DNA of 64,000 nt, from positions 2,216,501 through 2,280,500 of the forward strand of contig CANJKZ010000084.1 of NCBI GenBank assembly GCA_947471745.1, given 5' to 3'. The translations under genes were made by a program, and so were the position numbers. This stretch comes from Closterium sp. Naga37s-1. Taxonomy: Eukaryota > Streptophyta > Zygnematophyceae > Desmidiales > Closteriaceae. Of the stretch, positions 62,344-64,000 are shown piece after piece (positions within the stretch are counted from its first letter, which is position 1; every line of letters starts with the position of its first letter). The notes under the pieces are model-generated. The model was not told where the DNA came from and ran no database searches. It saw only the letters and a list, made by a program, of their open reading frames with translations.

Positions 62344-63119
62344 CTACTTGGGCAAGCGTTGGGGAGCAGCCAGATCCGTCACATCAAGCCATTCCAGCGT
62401 GAACCAGAGAAGGGACCAAAGGCATGGGCTGCTCTCAAGGGTGTACACGCTCCTGCAACAACGGCGGTAGCGGTGGTGTTGGAACAGCAAATGGCGGCAC
62501 TAAGAATTGAAGAAGACGAAGCGGTTGAAGAAGGGGTGCAGAAATTCTTCGACTTGTTGACGCGGCTTGAGGGAGCTGATTTGAACTACAGTGAGCTCCA
62601 AAAGAAGACCAAGTGGCTGGCCTTACTCCTAGAGTCATGGTCCTCGCTCATCATCAACCTCAATCGTGACTTGCCCCGCCTCTCGCTTGAAGAAGTGCAA
62701 TCTTGGAGGGACCAGCAAGCTCGGTGAACACGAGGAGAGTGGTGCAGCAGCCAAGAAGCAGCACAAGGATGAGGAGAACCCAAAGGCAGCAGCGGAGGAG
62801 GAGTACGGAGAGAACATGTGGGGCACTATTGCGAGTGCGGCATTCTCCAATCCGACTTCGGCTACGGGGGAGTGTGATTGGCTCACCTTGCATCGGCAAA
62901 TGGGGCATGTGGCCCTGCCCATCTTGCAGAAGCTAGTGAAGAATGAGATGGTTGCTGGCATACGTGTGAAGGGGGAGCCCGATGAGGTACTTGGCTGCCC
63001 GACGTGCATGCAAGCCAAGTTCACCCGTTACCCGTTCTCTAGTTCGGAGGCAACGGCTAAGGCACCACTTGATGAGGTGGTGATGGACGTGGTGGGCCCC
63101 CTGAAGCTTGGAGCTGCTG
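61827..63119 (+). repeat. 1,293-bp direct duplication of 55563-56855
   Basis: The offset is a constant 6,264 bp at both ends, with only scattered substitutions (for example ACAACTATG against ACAACGATG, ACAACGGCGG against ACAGCGGCGG). The two copies flank element L. Confidence 0.95.
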
Positions 63120-64000
63120 GAGCTGAGTACTTTCTCACCATTGTGGACTTGGGTATACGTGCTGTCCAAGAAGAGTGACGTGGCTGAAACAGTGAAGACC
63201 GATTGGTTGCCGATGGTGGAGTGGCAACAAGACCGGCTAGTCAAGTCAATCCGCACCGATCAAGGGGGAGAGTTCCTGAGCAAGGAGTTTGGATTGTGGC
63301 TGAAGAAGAATGGCATAAGGCACTCCCTTACCATGCCATACTCCCCTGCAATGAACGGCATCGCCGAGCGAGTGAACCGCACAATCACGGAGACGGCGCG
63401 CGGGTTGCTCATTGAAGCTGGGCTACCCGACTATTTCTGGCCTGATGCGGTGCGGAGTGCGTGTGTGGCCAAGAACAAAGCTTTGACTCATGTGGGAGCA
63501 GACAAATGGGTGCCCTATGTGGACTGGATTGGAAGGAAACAAAGGGTGGATATGCTTCGGGTGTTCGGGTGCATCTGCATGGCGCTCGTGCCTAAGCATC
63601 TTCGGCACAACAAGCTCGGTGCCAAGGCGATATGGGCTGTGCACTTGGGCATGGCTAAAAACAGCAAGGGGTGGCTTCTTTGGGACCCATTCACCAAGAA
63701 AGTATTGGTGAGCAGGGACTGCAAATTCATGGAGAATCCGATGTACAAGGATTGGAAGGCGGAGAATGAGGCGAAGATAGGCATGCGGTTTGGGGAGGTG
63801 AAGAGTTCTGGTTTGGAGCATGTGGAGCTGCCTTTGGAGCTGAGTAGAGGCAGCACTACCACAAGGCAGTCTTCCCTTGTCAATGGGGGAGAGGAGCCCC
63901 AGGATGGAGAGGAAGAAGAGGAGGAGGTGCAGCAAGTGAGCGAGCGTGGACCGACACTTCCTTCTCGCACTACGAGTGCTCCACGGATTCGGGTCACCCT
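62359..64000 (+). pseudogene. Element M: K-family gag-integrase deletion derivative, copy 2 (runs off window)
   Basis: 62359-62727 and 62666-63178 repeat the gag/pre-integrase fusion of 56095-56855. Unlike copy 1, integrase continues after a small deletion and frameshift near 63150: DQGGEFLSKEF, MNGIAERVNR, ADKWVPYVDWIGRK, LVSRDCKFMENPMYKDW and an acidic, Ser-rich linker up to the window edge. The segment from 63180 is open and closely follows element K's integrase (HSLTMPY, LPDYFWPD). Reverse transcriptase should lie beyond 64000. Confidence 0.88.

Overview
This is a repeat-dominated nuclear window from a eukaryote, most likely a streptophyte (land plant or charophyte alga). The main evidence is one interrupted host gene at 40855-45833 (minus) whose spliced product is an APO-type organelle RNA-binding protein, a family known from plants, with four GT-AG introns. 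Most of the rest is Ty1/copia LTR retrotransposons with tRNA-iMet-type primer binding sites, as is common in plants. I cannot name the species; a charophyte is only a guess.

Layout. 1-2379: satellite of 114-bp monomers in 228-bp dimers. 2379-6180: degraded copia element A (+) with a GTCGAC-rich 5' LTR. 6180-12252: copia element B (-) with an internal tandem duplication and several minisatellites. 12396-34378: a nested stack of minus-strand elements. C (12396-18806) is cut by D (18807-26306). D is joined through a shared LTR to E (26307-34378), and E is split by complete element F (27017-34085, TSD AGGCC). D also carries a 946-bp solo LTR of the element A family (TSD TTCAC) and a 141-bp solo LTR (TSD GAGTC). 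34379-40014: plus-strand short-LTR fragments G, H and I, of the same broad lineage as F. 40855-45833: the APO-like gene, whose introns hold a 764-bp hAT-like element, decayed copies of the gene's own exon edges, a 55-bp palindrome and an uninterrupted (CAG)40 tract. 45834-47573: GC-rich and AT-rich non-coding DNA with inverted repeats. 47574-49482: copia fragments, including element J (+), which is split by a complete 345-bp miniature LTR element (TSD GTTGA). 49483-54536: element K (-). 54537-56862: rearranged DNA centred on a 1,677-bp near-perfect palindrome. 56863-62343: element L (+). 62344-64000: K-family gag/integrase fused behind an L-type LTR, running off the window.

No retrotransposon here has a fully open polyprotein. 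Element I comes closest, with one in-frame amber codon across about 3.3 kb, but it lacks everything upstream of the integrase C-terminus. The most unusual items are the miniature LTR element with a tRNA-like LTR/PBS junction, the giant palindrome, the APO introns filled with copies of their own exon edges, and an amber codon at the same reverse-transcriptase Gln position in two different families.
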